From NCBI GenBank assembly GCA_012274205.1, contig JAAOZY010000388.1, forward strand, positions 1 through 8,660: a stretch of DNA of 8,660 bases. Direction: 5' to 3'. Within the stretch, counting starts at the first letter, position 1. Every line of letters starts with the position of its first letter. The translations under genes and the position numbers were made by a program. Source of the stretch: Betaproteobacteria bacterium (GTDB lineage: Bacteria > Pseudomonadota > Gammaproteobacteria > Burkholderiales > SG8-39). The notes under the pieces are model-generated. The model worked only from the letters and a program-made list of their open reading frames with translations, did no database searches and was not told where the DNA came from. Positions 1 to 6,585 of this stretch are shown here, in pieces.

Positions 1-1
1 G

Positions 2-244
2 ATGGTGAAACCGGGAACGCCCTACCTGGACATCCTGCGCCGGGTAAAGGACGAGTTCAAGGCACCGACCTTCGTCTACCAGGTGAGCGGCGAATACGCC
101 ATGCTCAAGGCGGCGGGCCAGAACGGCTGGATCAACGAGAAGGTCTGCGCCATGGAAGCGCTGCTCGGGTTCAAGCGCGCCGGCGCCGACGGCGTGCTTA
201 CCTACTACGCGCTCGACGCGGCCGAATGGCTGAATGAGGCCTGA
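2..244 (+). CDS. hemB: Delta-aminolevulinic acid dehydratase (porphobilinogen synthase), C-terminal part
   Basis: This is the last 80 residues of HemB, the cytosolic enzyme that condenses two 5-aminolevulinate molecules into porphobilinogen, an early step of haem and tetrapyrrole synthesis. The visible part starts at the segment MVKPGTPYLDI. By family knowledge its lysine (third visible residue) is the one that forms the Schiff base with substrate. It then runs through the conserved YQVSGEYAMLKAA and FKRAGADGVLTYYALDAA blocks to a TGA stop at 242-244. The gene is cut by the left window edge, so the true start is outside; the ATG at base 2 is an internal methionine codon. It converges on the VOC gene, with 76 bases between the two stop codons in which I see no clear terminator hairpin. 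Identity is very secure. Confidence 0.96.
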   Translation: MVKPGTPYLDILRRVKDEFKAPTFVYQVSGEYAMLKAAGQNGWINEKVCAMEALLGFKRAGADGVLTYYALDAAEWLNEA

Positions 245-320
245 AACCCCGCGTTTCTGCTGCCGGTTCTAGCGTGCGGGTCGGCGTCGCGCTGTCCGCC
301 TTGCCGCCATTTCCCGGCCG

Positions 321-1157
321 CTAGCCGAAAACGATCGCCACCCCGTGCGCCTCGGCGGCGCCGAGCGCGACCGAACCGTCGGGCATGCGCATCGGATTCA
401 GCCCGCCTGCGCGCAGGGCGCGCTCCGCCAGGCCGCGGTCGGCGACGCGTATAAATAGTGCCGCCACGTAGGGCGGGTGGCGCGCACTGATCCATACGCC
501 CGGCAATCTCTTCGCCAGCGCAGGCTCGCTCACTACGGCAATAGGCGTGTCGCCGGTGTTGATCAGCAGCCCTTCGTTGATCGCCGCGGGCTTGACGTCG
601 AACAGGCGCGCATAGGCTGCCGCGGTCGCGGACACATCGGCGCTGAGGATCGCGATCGCGGCCAGTCCGGTCGCAGTATTGGCATGCGTCTGGTACTCGG
701 GACGCCACACCACGTCGCGGGTGAAATGCTGGCACAAGAACACCTGGCCGCCCGGAGTCTGCTCCAGGCCGAGCTGCGTGATGCGAAACGACGCGGCCCT
801 GGCGCCATCGGGCAACTGCACCGGGCGCGAAAAGTCCACCGGCTCCGATGGGGCGAGGGCTGCAGCGCTGAGCTCACCGTAAGCCCCGCGCGCATTGTCG
901 GTCTTCAGCGCGATCGCCGCCAGACCGTCGCCGATGCGCGCAAAATCATAGTAATACTCGCGGCCCGGCAGGCGCTGCGGCACCATCAGCAGTTCGAAAT
1001 AGTCATGGCCGAACATGACGCAGTGATTCTCCGAGCCCAGCGTATGGTGGCCGCGGGGCGTGAGGGTAAAGCCCATGCGACGGAACGTATCCTGCGTGCT
1101 GTCCAGGTCGCGTACCGCGATTACCGCGTGGTCTATGCCCTTGACGTGTTTTCTCAC
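321..1157 (-). CDS. VOC-superfamily glyoxalase-like protein
   Basis: This is a protein of about 278 residues in the vicinal oxygen chelate superfamily, closest in pattern to the glyoxalase-like group of PF13468. The fold begins almost at the start with GIDHAVIAVRDLD. Its histidine and the glutamate of DYFELLMVP are in the usual metal-ligand positions of the first repeat. The middle carries the family pattern CQHFTRDVVWRPEYQTHAN, and the second half (from TGLAAIAIL to VAIVFG) is a second repeat of the fold. The exact reaction is unknown: the superfamily includes dioxygenases, lyases and isomerases. I chose GTG at 1157-1155, because an AAGAGA ribosome-binding-like stretch lies 6 bases upstream and because a perfect TATAAT overlaps the first ATG (1187-1185), which would add ten residues before the fold. 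The gene is divergent from the M20 amidohydrolase and convergent with hemB. The family call is good; the start is uncertain between 1157 and 1187. Confidence 0.85.
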   Translation of the reverse strand: MRKHVKGIDHAVIAVRDLDSTQDTFRRMGFTLTPRGHHTLGSENHCVMFGHDYFELLMVPQRLPGREYYYDFARIGDGLAAIALKTDNARGAYGELSAAALAPSEPVDFSRPVQLPDGARAASFRITQLGLEQTPGGQVFLCQHFTRDVVWRPEYQTHANTATGLAAIAILSADVSATAAAYARLFDVKPAAINEGLLINTGDTPIAVVSEPALAKRLPGVWISARHPPYVAALFIRVADRGLAERALRAGGLNPMRMPDGSVALGAAEAHGVAIVFG

Positions 1158-1185
1158 GGTTATTCTCTTGTTCTGCGGACGCGCC

Positions 1186-1214
1186 ATTATAATTGCCCGG
1201 ACGATGCTTGCCGA
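1186..1214 (-). promoter_or_regulatory. Probable sigma-70-type promoter of the VOC gene
   Basis: On the minus strand a perfect -10 box TATAAT lies at 1191-1186. Seventeen bases further upstream is TCGGCA (1214-1209), which matches four of six positions of the -35 consensus TTGACA. Transcription would begin near 1180, that is, downstream of the ATG at 1187 and upstream of the GTG at 1157. This supports the shorter VOC protein. TATAAT is partly palindromic, so the same bases also read TATAAT on the plus strand at 1188-1193. No -35 box lies at a proper distance there, so I favour the minus direction. Confidence 0.45.
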
Positions 1215-1301
1215 GCGCGACTTGACGCAGCGCAGCGCCTGCGGCCGGGCATCCGGTGTAGGTCGATTAGTAAGTAATTGCTATCACTGAAAGGCTTGAA
1301 A

Positions 1302-2471
1302 ATGGCGACTTCTGAAGCATTGCTGGCACTGCACGCGGAAATGGCCAATTGGCGCCACGACCTGCATGCGCATCCGGAAACCGCGTTCGAGGAATTGCGC
1401 ACCTCTACCCTGGTGGCGCAAAAACTCGAGTCTTTCGGACTGAAGGTCCACCGCGGCCTGGCCCGCACCGGCGTGGTGGGGACACTCTCGGCGGGCGCGG
1501 GCACGCGCGCCATCGGCTTGCGCGCGGACATGGACGCGCTGCACATTTCCGAACAGAACAGCTTCGACTACCGTTCGCAGCATGAAGGAAAAATGCACGC
1601 CTGCGGGCACGACGGCCATACCGCGATGCTGCTCGGTGCGGCGAAATACCTTTCCGGCAGCAGAAGTTTCAGCGGCACCGTGCATTTCATTTTCCAGCCG
1701 GCCGAGGAAAACGAAGGCGGCGGGCGCGAAATGGTGGAGCAGGGGCTATTCGAGAAATTTCCCTGCGATGCGGTGTATGGGATGCACAACTGGCCGGGCA
1801 TGCCCGCGGGCCAGTTCGGCTTTCGCGCCGGACCGACCATGGCCTCGTTCGATATTTTCGAAATCGAATTGACCGGCCGCGGATCGCACGCAGCGCTGCC
1901 GCACACCGGCATCGACCCGATCGTCGCCGCAGCGGCGCTGGTACAGGCGCTGCAGACCATCACCAGCCGCAACGTCGATCCGATCGAATCGGCGGTGGTG
2001 TCGGTTACCCAGATTCATGCGGGCGACACCTGGAACGTGATTCCGGACGCGGCCATCGTGCGCGGCACGGCGCGCGCGTTCAAACCGGAAGTGCAGGACC
2101 TGATCGAGCGCCGCCTGCGCGAAATTTGCGCCGGCATCGCGGACGCCCACGGCGCCCGCCTCAAGCTGCGCTACGAGCGCCGCTACCCGCCGCTGATCAA
2201 TGCCGCCGCGGAAACGGAGGTTTGCGCGTCGGTCATGCGCGCGCTGGTCGGACCGGAAAATGTGCTGCCGGTTCCGCCGGTGATGGGTTCGGAGGATTTT
2301 GCGTTCATGCTGCAGGCAAAGGCCGGCTGCTATGTTTTTGTCGGCAACGGCCCGGGCGAGGGCGGCTGCATGCTGCACAATCCCCATTACGATTTCAACG
2401 ACCGGATACTGCCGCTAGGCGCGAACTACTGGTCGAATCTGGTCGAGCACCTCCTGCCTGCCGCTGCGTAG
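1302..2471 (+). CDS. M20-family amidohydrolase (hippurate / IAA-amino acid hydrolase type)
   Basis: This is a 389-residue metallo-amidohydrolase of peptidase family M20, the HipO/IAA-amino acid hydrolase/AbgB-like group. These cytosolic enzymes cleave N-acyl amino acids such as hippurate or indoleacetyl amino acids. The five expected metal ligands are visible: Cys101 and His103 in HACGHDGHT, Glu136 in QPAEENEGGG (Glu135 is the likely catalytic base), His162 in GMHNWPG, and His359 in MLHNPHYDFND. The RADMDALHI block is at residues 74-82. The dimerisation (lid) domain begins about residue 175, with GRGSHAALPH at 192-201. Start: ATG 1302 has GAAAGG at 1289-1294 with 7 bases between; the in-frame TTG at 1278 has no such site. 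Length fits the family. The next gene, a quinone oxidoreductase, starts 51 bases after the stop, and the stop lies inside a strong hairpin. The substrate cannot be read from the sequence. Confidence 0.93.
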   Translation: MATSEALLALHAEMANWRHDLHAHPETAFEELRTSTLVAQKLESFGLKVHRGLARTGVVGTLSAGAGTRAIGLRADMDALHISEQNSFDYRSQHEGKMHACGHDGHTAMLLGAAKYLSGSRSFSGTVHFIFQPAEENEGGGREMVEQGLFEKFPCDAVYGMHNWPGMPAGQFGFRAGPTMASFDIFEIELTGRGSHAALPHTGIDPIVAAAALVQALQTITSRNVDPIESAVVSVTQIHAGDTWNVIPDAAIVRGTARAFKPEVQDLIERRLREICAGIADAHGARLKLRYERRYPPLINAAAETEVCASVMRALVGPENVLPVPPVMGSEDFAFMLQAKAGCYVFVGNGPGEGGCMLHNPHYDFNDRILPLGANYWSNLVEHLLPAAA

Positions 2472-2484
2472 CGCCAGGCAGGAG
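2451..2484 (+). other. Strong inverted repeat (RNA hairpin) across the amidohydrolase stop codon
   Basis: CTCCTGCCTG (2451-2460) is a perfect inverted copy of CAGGCAGGAG (2475-2484). Inside it four further pairs form (2462-2465 with 2470-2473) after one C/C mismatch, closing a 4-base loop GCGT. The structure has 14 base pairs in total and the TAG stop (2469-2471) sits in the loop and inner 3' arm. It is followed by CAGAAACTTTCGG, not by a run of T, so it is not a textbook intrinsic terminator. It may be a weak terminator, an RNA-processing or stability element that lowers expression of the downstream gene, or a block to 3' exonuclease decay. The structure is certain on paper; the role is inferred. 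Confidence 0.7.
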
Positions 2485-2522
2485 CAGAAACTTTCGGCGG
2501 CATGTCAACAGGAGCAACACAC

Positions 2523-3506
2523 ATGCACTACATAGATCATGGAAAGGGCGGCGCGGCCGATGTCATGCTAATCGCCGAAGCGCCGGTGCCGCAGCTGCAG
2601 GCGGGCGAAGTACTAATCGAAGTGCATTACGCCGGCGTCAACCGCCCGGATGTGGCGCAGCGCTCCGGCAGCTATCCGCCGCCGCCTGGCGCCTCGCCCA
2701 TCCTCGGGCTGGAAGTCGCCGGGCGCGTCCACGCGGTTGCCCCCGACGTGATGCAGTGGAAACCGGGCGACCTGGTTTGCGCGCTCACGCCGGGAGGCGG
2801 CTATGCCGAATACTGCGCGGTGCCGGCGCCGCATTGCCTGCCCATCCCCAGGGGACTGTCCTTGCAGGAAGCGGCGGCGCTGCCGGAAAATTTCTACACC
2901 GTCTGGACCAATGTATTCGACCGCGGCCGGCTGAAGGCCGGAGAGCGCTTTCTCGTGCACGGCGGCTCCAGCGGCATCGGCCTGACCGCAATCCAGCTGG
3001 CCAAGGCCTTCGGCGCGACTGTCTACACCACGGTCGGCAACCAAGAAAAGGCGCAGTTCTGCCGCGACATCGGCGCCGATGCTGCGATCGACTACCGCGA
3101 GCAGGATTTCGTCGCGGAAGTGGCCCAGCTCACCGGGAAGAAAGGCGTGGACCTGATCCTCGACATGGTGGGCGGTCCCTATATCGAAAAGAACCTGAAG
3201 TCGCTGGCGCTGGAGGGGCGCCTGGTGCAGATCGCCTTCCTGCAGGGCAGCAAGGTGGCGCTCGACCTGATGCCGATCATGATCAAACGGCTCCGCTACA
3301 GCGGCTCGACCCTGCGCCCGCGCACCGTGGCGCAAAAAGCCGCAATCGCGCAGGACCTGCAGCAGAAGGTCTGGCCGCTGCTGGAATCGGGCAAGGTGAA
3401 GCCGGTGATCCACGCGACCTTCCCGCTCAAGGACGCGCAGCGCGCGCACGAATTGATGGAATCGAGCAAGCACATCGGCAAGATCATGCTCGAGGTGAAG
3501 GCTTAG
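2523..3506 (+). CDS. NAD(P)H quinone oxidoreductase, PIG3/zeta-crystallin-like (MDR superfamily)
   Basis: This 327-residue member of the medium-chain dehydrogenase/reductase superfamily fits the PIG3 type of NAD(P)H:quinone oxidoreductase, a cytosolic enzyme that reduces quinones or enones. The N-terminal catalytic domain contains GVNRPDVAQRSGSYPPPPG (38-56) and the GLEVAGRV block (62-69). The nucleotide-binding Rossmann fold follows, with HGGSSGIGLTAIQLAKAFGA at 146-165. The Cys/His ligands of the zinc-dependent branch are absent, which places it in the zinc-free branch. The C-terminal block GSTLRPRTVAQK (261-272) is typical of PIG3 proteins. I chose ATG 2523 because AGGAG (2510-2514) lies 8 bases upstream. 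The in-frame ATG at 2502 would add seven residues without a well-placed ribosome binding site. It follows the amidohydrolase in the same direction and probably shares its transcript. It converges on dsbD with 20 bases between stops. Confidence 0.93.
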   Translation: MHYIDHGKGGAADVMLIAEAPVPQLQAGEVLIEVHYAGVNRPDVAQRSGSYPPPPGASPILGLEVAGRVHAVAPDVMQWKPGDLVCALTPGGGYAEYCAVPAPHCLPIPRGLSLQEAAALPENFYTVWTNVFDRGRLKAGERFLVHGGSSGIGLTAIQLAKAFGATVYTTVGNQEKAQFCRDIGADAAIDYREQDFVAEVAQLTGKKGVDLILDMVGGPYIEKNLKSLALEGRLVQIAFLQGSKVALDLMPIMIKRLRYSGSTLRPRTVAQKAAIAQDLQQKVWPLLESGKVKPVIHATFPLKDAQRAHELMESSKHIGKIMLEVKA

Positions 3507-3508
3507 TC

Positions 3509-3525
3509 CGTGCCCGACGGGCGTG
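3509..3525 (+). other. Small hairpin between convergent stops
   Basis: CGTGCCC (3509-3515) can pair with GGGCGTG (3519-3525) in the plus-strand RNA around a GAC loop, using two G-U pairs. It fills nearly all of the 20-base gap between the oxidoreductase and dsbD. There is no T run after it on the plus side, and the minus-strand RNA pairs less well because the two G-U pairs become A/C mismatches. It could slow polymerase leaving the oxidoreductase gene, but evidence for a real terminator is weak. Confidence 0.25.
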
Positions 3526-3526
3526 A

Positions 3527-5317
3527 CTAGAGTGCCGCGGCGCGCTCGAGCGTGCCCAGAAAAACGTCCGCCGATTGGTAGCCTATCACCCGCAGGCCCT
3601 CGATTTCCCTGCCTTGGCGATCGAAGAAGATGATGCCGGGCGGCCCGAACAGGCTGAAGCGCTTGAGCAGCGCCTTGTCCTCGGCTGAGTTCGCGGTGAC
3701 GTCGGCTTGCAGCAGCTGCATCTGCGCCATTTTCGACTTCACCCGCGCATCAGTGAAAGTAAAGGCTTCCATTTCCTTGCACGACACGCACCAGTCGGCA
3801 TAGAAATCGAGCATTACCGGCCTGCCCGGGGCCTGCAGCTTCGCCTCGAGTTCGGCCACGTTCTTCACGCGCATGAAGCGCACTTCCTGCGCGCCGGCGG
3901 CGGCGCCCGCGCCGCCCCCCACCAGACCGGACAGCGGCCGCAGCACGTCGCGGCTGCCCGCGAGCGCGCCGATCGCCAGCGCCGCGCCGGTGAGCAGTGC
4001 AAGGAAGCCCGCGGCTTTCCACAGCCGCGTCAGCGTGCCGGCCTCGGGCGGCAGCGGATCGATGGCGCGCAGCACCATGGCCGAGCCGATCAGCAGCGCC
4101 GCCCAGGCGAGCATTTGCGCTCCCACCGGCAGCACCGGCGACACGATCCAGATCGCCACGGCAAGCAGCAGCACACCGAAGAAATGCTTCACCGAGTTCA
4201 TCCAGCGGCCCGACTTGGGCAGGAACGCGCCTTCGAACACGCCCATCAGGATCAGCGGCACGCCCATGCCCATCGACATGGCAAACAGCGCAATGCCGCC
4301 CAGCGCAATATCGCGCGTCTGACTGATGTAGAGCAGAGCGCCGGCGAGCGGCGCCGCCACGCAGGGGCTGACGATCGCGGCCGAGAACACGCCCATCAGC
4401 ACCACCGCGCCCAGGTGCCCGCCCTTGAAGCGATTGCTCGCTTTGGTCATGCGCGTGTGAAATGCCGCCGGCAGCTGCAGTTCGTACAGCCCGAACATCG
4501 ACAGTGCCAGCAACGCGAACACCAGGGCGAATGTCGACAGCACCCAGGGGCTCTGCAGCGCGGCCGAAAGCAGGTTGCCAGAGAGCGCGGCACCGACGCC
4601 GATGCCGGTGTAGGTGACCGACATGCCCAGGACATAGGCCGCGGACAGAACGAAGGCGCGCGTGCGCGTGGCTTCACGCCCCTCGCCGACGATGATGCCC
4701 GACAAAATCGGAATCATCGGCAGCACGCAGGGCGTGAAGGTGAGCAGCAGGCCGGCGCCGAAGAAGGCCGCCGCAATCAGCCACAGGCTGCCCGAGGCGA
4801 GCAGCCCGCGAAACCGCGCCTCCTCGCCTAGCGTCCCCTCTGCCGCCGGGGCACCGGCGCCCGGAGCCGCGCTCGCGCCACTGCCGCTGGCAGGGAGCGT
4901 GATGTCGGCGGTTTGCAGCTGCGGCACATAGCACACGCCCGCATCGGCACAGCCTTGCGAGCTGACCGAAAGCTTGAGCTTTTCCACGGACGCATCGCGC
5001 GTGACCGGCACGCGGATGCGAACCTCTTTGCGATAGGTTTCGACCTTGCCGAAAAACTCGTCGTTGTGGATGTCGCCCTGGGGAAACTGCGCGCTGCCCA
5101 GTTTTACTGCCGCCGGTTCGGCCTCGAACTTGAATCTGTTGCGGTACATGTAATAGCCGTCGGCGATCTGAAAGCGCACCTCCAGCATGCCGGCATCGAG
5201 CGCCCGCGCGGAGAATTTGAACGCTACTTCCGGCGGCAGCAGTTCCTGCGCCGCGGCCACGCCGTGCAGGCACAGCGCAAACAACAGCAGGAACAATGGA
5301 CGCAGCTTGGATCGCAT
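3527..5317 (-). CDS. dsbD: Thiol:disulfide interchange protein DsbD (DipZ)
   Basis: This 596-residue inner-membrane protein moves electrons from cytosolic thioredoxin to periplasmic partners (DsbC/DsbG, and the cytochrome c maturation path). It has a signal peptide (about residues 1-23, ending VAAAQE). The periplasmic alpha domain has Cys123 and Cys129 in QGCADAGVCYVP. The membrane beta domain of about eight helices (roughly 177-455) has the redox pair Cys197 in FTPCVLPMIP and Cys319 in SPCVAAPLAG. The thioredoxin-like gamma domain carries the Cys510-Val-Ser-Cys513 motif in DFYADWCVSCKEME. All six catalytic cysteines are present, so it should be active. It is slightly longer than the E. coli protein, mainly through a Gly/Ala-rich linker at 144-162 and another near 467-476. 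It lies 14 bases after cutA, and the cutA-dsbD pairing also occurs in E. coli. The start has no Shine-Dalgarno site: the bases just upstream read CCTCCT, so translation may depend on coupling to cutA. Confidence 0.97.
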   Translation of the reverse strand: MRSKLRPLFLLLFALCLHGVAAAQELLPPEVAFKFSARALDAGMLEVRFQIADGYYMYRNRFKFEAEPAAVKLGSAQFPQGDIHNDEFFGKVETYRKEVRIRVPVTRDASVEKLKLSVSSQGCADAGVCYVPQLQTADITLPASGSGASAAPGAGAPAAEGTLGEEARFRGLLASGSLWLIAAAFFGAGLLLTFTPCVLPMIPILSGIIVGEGREATRTRAFVLSAAYVLGMSVTYTGIGVGAALSGNLLSAALQSPWVLSTFALVFALLALSMFGLYELQLPAAFHTRMTKASNRFKGGHLGAVVLMGVFSAAIVSPCVAAPLAGALLYISQTRDIALGGIALFAMSMGMGVPLILMGVFEGAFLPKSGRWMNSVKHFFGVLLLAVAIWIVSPVLPVGAQMLAWAALLIGSAMVLRAIDPLPPEAGTLTRLWKAAGFLALLTGAALAIGALAGSRDVLRPLSGLVGGGAGAAAGAQEVRFMRVKNVAELEAKLQAPGRPVMLDFYADWCVSCKEMEAFTFTDARVKSKMAQMQLLQADVTANSAEDKALLKRFSLFGPPGIIFFDRQGREIEGLRVIGYQSADVFLGTLERAAAL

Positions 5318-5331
5318 AAGCTTAGGAGGAC

Positions 5332-5661
5332 TCAGGTCGGTGCGCCGCTGCGCGTTTCGGACTCGACCCAGTTCAAATAGGCCGGCAGGGCATGCGCTAC
5401 TGGGACCGCAATAATCTCGGGGAGTTCATACGGATGGCTGGCGCGCAGGAAAGCTTCGACCTCCGCATAACGGTCGGCGCTGGTCTTGATCAGCAGCGGA
5501 TGCTCTTCCTCATGCTGGACCTGTCCCCGCCAGCGATAGACCGAACTGCAGGGGGCGAGAATATTGACGCAGGCGCCCAGCCGGCGCTCGATCAGCTGCG
5601 CAGCAAGCTTTTCGGCAGTCGCGCGGTCCGGCAGCGTGGTGATGACGAGCAGGCCTTCCAT
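5332..5661 (-). CDS. cutA: Divalent-cation tolerance protein CutA
   Basis: This 109-residue protein of the CutA1 family is small, trimeric and ferredoxin-like in fold. The family is named from copper-sensitive mutants of E. coli; its true biochemical role remains unsettled. Family blocks are clear: LLVITTLPDRATAEKLAAQL (4-23), RRLGACVNILAP (26-37), SVYRWRGQVQHEEEHPLLIKT (40-60) and SHPYELPEIIAVPV (75-88), followed by PAYLNWVESET near the end. The length is normal. It sits in the middle of a tight minus-strand operon: the SDR gene ends 15 bases before its ATG, and dsbD begins 14 bases after its stop. The nearest ribosome-binding-like bases (GAGG) overlap the SDR stop at an unusually long distance of about 13 bases, so coupling to the upstream gene is likely. 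Confidence 0.95.
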   Translation of the reverse strand: MEGLLVITTLPDRATAEKLAAQLIERRLGACVNILAPCSSVYRWRGQVQHEEEHPLLIKTSADRYAEVEAFLRASHPYELPEIIAVPVAHALPAYLNWVESETRSGAPT

Positions 5662-5676
5662 GATTGCGCTTGCGCC

Positions 5677-6546
5677 TCAACCGGCAACGGCCGCGGGCAC
5701 ACCTTCGTACACGGTCGGATAGCGCAGGCGCACGCCGAGTTCGGCTTTCATGCGCGCATTGAGCAGGCGGCGCGATTCGCGCATGAACGACAGCAGCCCC
5801 TCGGCAATTGCGCCGGCCTCGGCCGCGGCGCGCGTGATGCGCGGCGGCCGCGGCAGGCCGGCGCGGTCCGCCACCAGATCGAAGTAATCGCCCATTTTCA
5901 TTTCGCTGTCGTCAGTCGCGTTGTAGGCGCGGCCGGCCGCGCCGCGTTCGAGCGCCAGCGCGCAAATCGCGGCGAGGTCGTCGGCATGGATGTGATTGGT
6001 ATAGACGTCATCCTCCGCGCGCAATACCGGCGCGCCACGCCGCAGCTGCGCCAGCGGCAGGCGCTCGGCGGCGTAGATCCCGGGCACGCGCAGCACGCAG
6101 ACCACCGCGCCGCTCTGCTTGCCCCAGGCGAGCAAGCTGCGCTCGGCGTCGGCGCGGCGCGCGCCGCGTGCGGTTTGCGGCGCCAGCGGCCGATCCTCAT
6201 CCACCCGCGCGCCGCCGCAGTCGCCGTAGACGCCGCTGGTGCTGATGTAGACCAAGCGCTCAGGCGGGCGCGGCGCGAGGGCCGCAATCAGATTGGCGCT
6301 GCGCTGGTCGCGCTCGCCCGCTTCGGCCGGAGGTGCCAGATGCAGCACCAGCTCCGCCGCGGCGCACAGGGGCGCGAGCGAAGCCGGCTCGTCGAGGTCG
6401 CCCGCTATCGGTTTCGCCCCGAGGGCCGCAATGCGCCCGGCCTGGGCCGCTGTGCGCGCGAGGCCGGACACCTGAAAACTGCGCGCGAGCTGCGGCAATG
6501 CGCGCAGCGCAATATCGCCGCAGCCAACGATGAGCAGCTTCTTCAT
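5677..6546 (-). CDS. Atypical SDR / NAD(P)-dependent epimerase-like protein (YeeZ-like)
   Basis: This 289-residue protein has an extended short-chain dehydrogenase fold. The N-terminal Rossmann motif is MKKLLIVGCGDIALRAL, with Gly8-x-Gly10-x-x-Ala13 where most relatives have a third glycine. The strand and loop VYISTSGVYGD (99-109) is the usual pre-catalytic segment of epimerases, and TNHIHADDLA (183-192) is a typical substrate-domain block. The catalytic Tyr-x-x-x-Lys is not visible; the equivalent region reads RGARRADAERSLL (128-140), as I recall for YeeZ-like atypical SDRs. So it probably binds NAD(P) but may not do ordinary SDR chemistry. It is the first gene of the SDR-cutA-dsbD operon and is divergent from the reductase gene. 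The ATG at 6546 is the only sensible start, but there is no ribosome binding site; a TACAAT box ends 6 bases upstream, so the message may be leaderless. Substrate unknown. Confidence 0.88.
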   Translation of the reverse strand: MKKLLIVGCGDIALRALPQLARSFQVSGLARTAAQAGRIAALGAKPIAGDLDEPASLAPLCAAAELVLHLAPPAEAGERDQRSANLIAALAPRPPERLVYISTSGVYGDCGGARVDEDRPLAPQTARGARRADAERSLLAWGKQSGAVVCVLRVPGIYAAERLPLAQLRRGAPVLRAEDDVYTNHIHADDLAAICALALERGAAGRAYNATDDSEMKMGDYFDLVADRAGLPRPPRITRAAAEAGAIAEGLLSFMRESRRLLNARMKAELGVRLRYPTVYEGVPAAVAG

Positions 6547-6585
6547 AGTAAAATTGTACCCGCTCTTATCACGGTAGTATCACCC
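6547..6585. promoter_or_regulatory. Divergent promoter region between the SDR operon and the reductase gene
   Basis: Only 39 bases separate the two start codons, so control sites for both directions must lie here or within the genes. For the minus direction TACAAT (6558-6553) resembles a -10 box, but I find no good -35. For the plus direction TAAAAT (6549-6554) is the best -10-like hexamer, also without a good -35. TATCAC occurs twice at an 11-base spacing (6567-6572 and 6578-6583), one helical turn apart, directly before the reductase ATG. These assignments are tentative. Confidence 0.3.

Noticed and set aside
245..320. Possible terminator between hemB and the VOC gene.
   Set aside because: I found no stem with a T run in this 76-base gap.
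1194..1251. Inverted pair TGCCCGG (1194-1200) and CCGGGCA (1245-1251) in the VOC/amidohydrolase intergenic region.
   Set aside because: Seven bases, 44 apart, in GC-rich DNA; could be an operator pair, but chance is a sufficient explanation.
477..1277. 266-codon plus-strand frame antisense to the VOC gene, reaching almost to the amidohydrolase start.
   Set aside because: No domain pattern, arginine-rich; a shadow of the VOC gene.
1222..1301. TTGACG (1222-1227) as the -35 box of an amidohydrolase promoter.
   Set aside because: No -10-like hexamer lies 15-19 bases downstream; the AT-rich patch at 1266-1287 is too far away, so I do not assign a promoter.
2126..3526. 466-codon plus-strand frame overlapping the amidohydrolase end and the whole quinone oxidoreductase.
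   Set aside because: Out of frame with both motif-bearing genes; low-complexity Arg/Ala/Gly composition, typical of high-GC shadow frames.
3707..4831. 374-codon plus-strand frame antisense to dsbD.
   Set aside because: Composition dominated by Arg, His, Gln and Ala with no recognisable motif; the opposite strand encodes a complete DsbD.
5392..6585. Open frame running on the plus strand for nearly 400 codons in frame with the reductase gene, which would make a 741-residue fusion.
   Set aside because: It is antisense to cutA and the SDR gene, which have clear family motifs; the extra residues are arginine-, alanine- and histidine-rich with no domain. The ferredoxin fold starts at ATG 6586.
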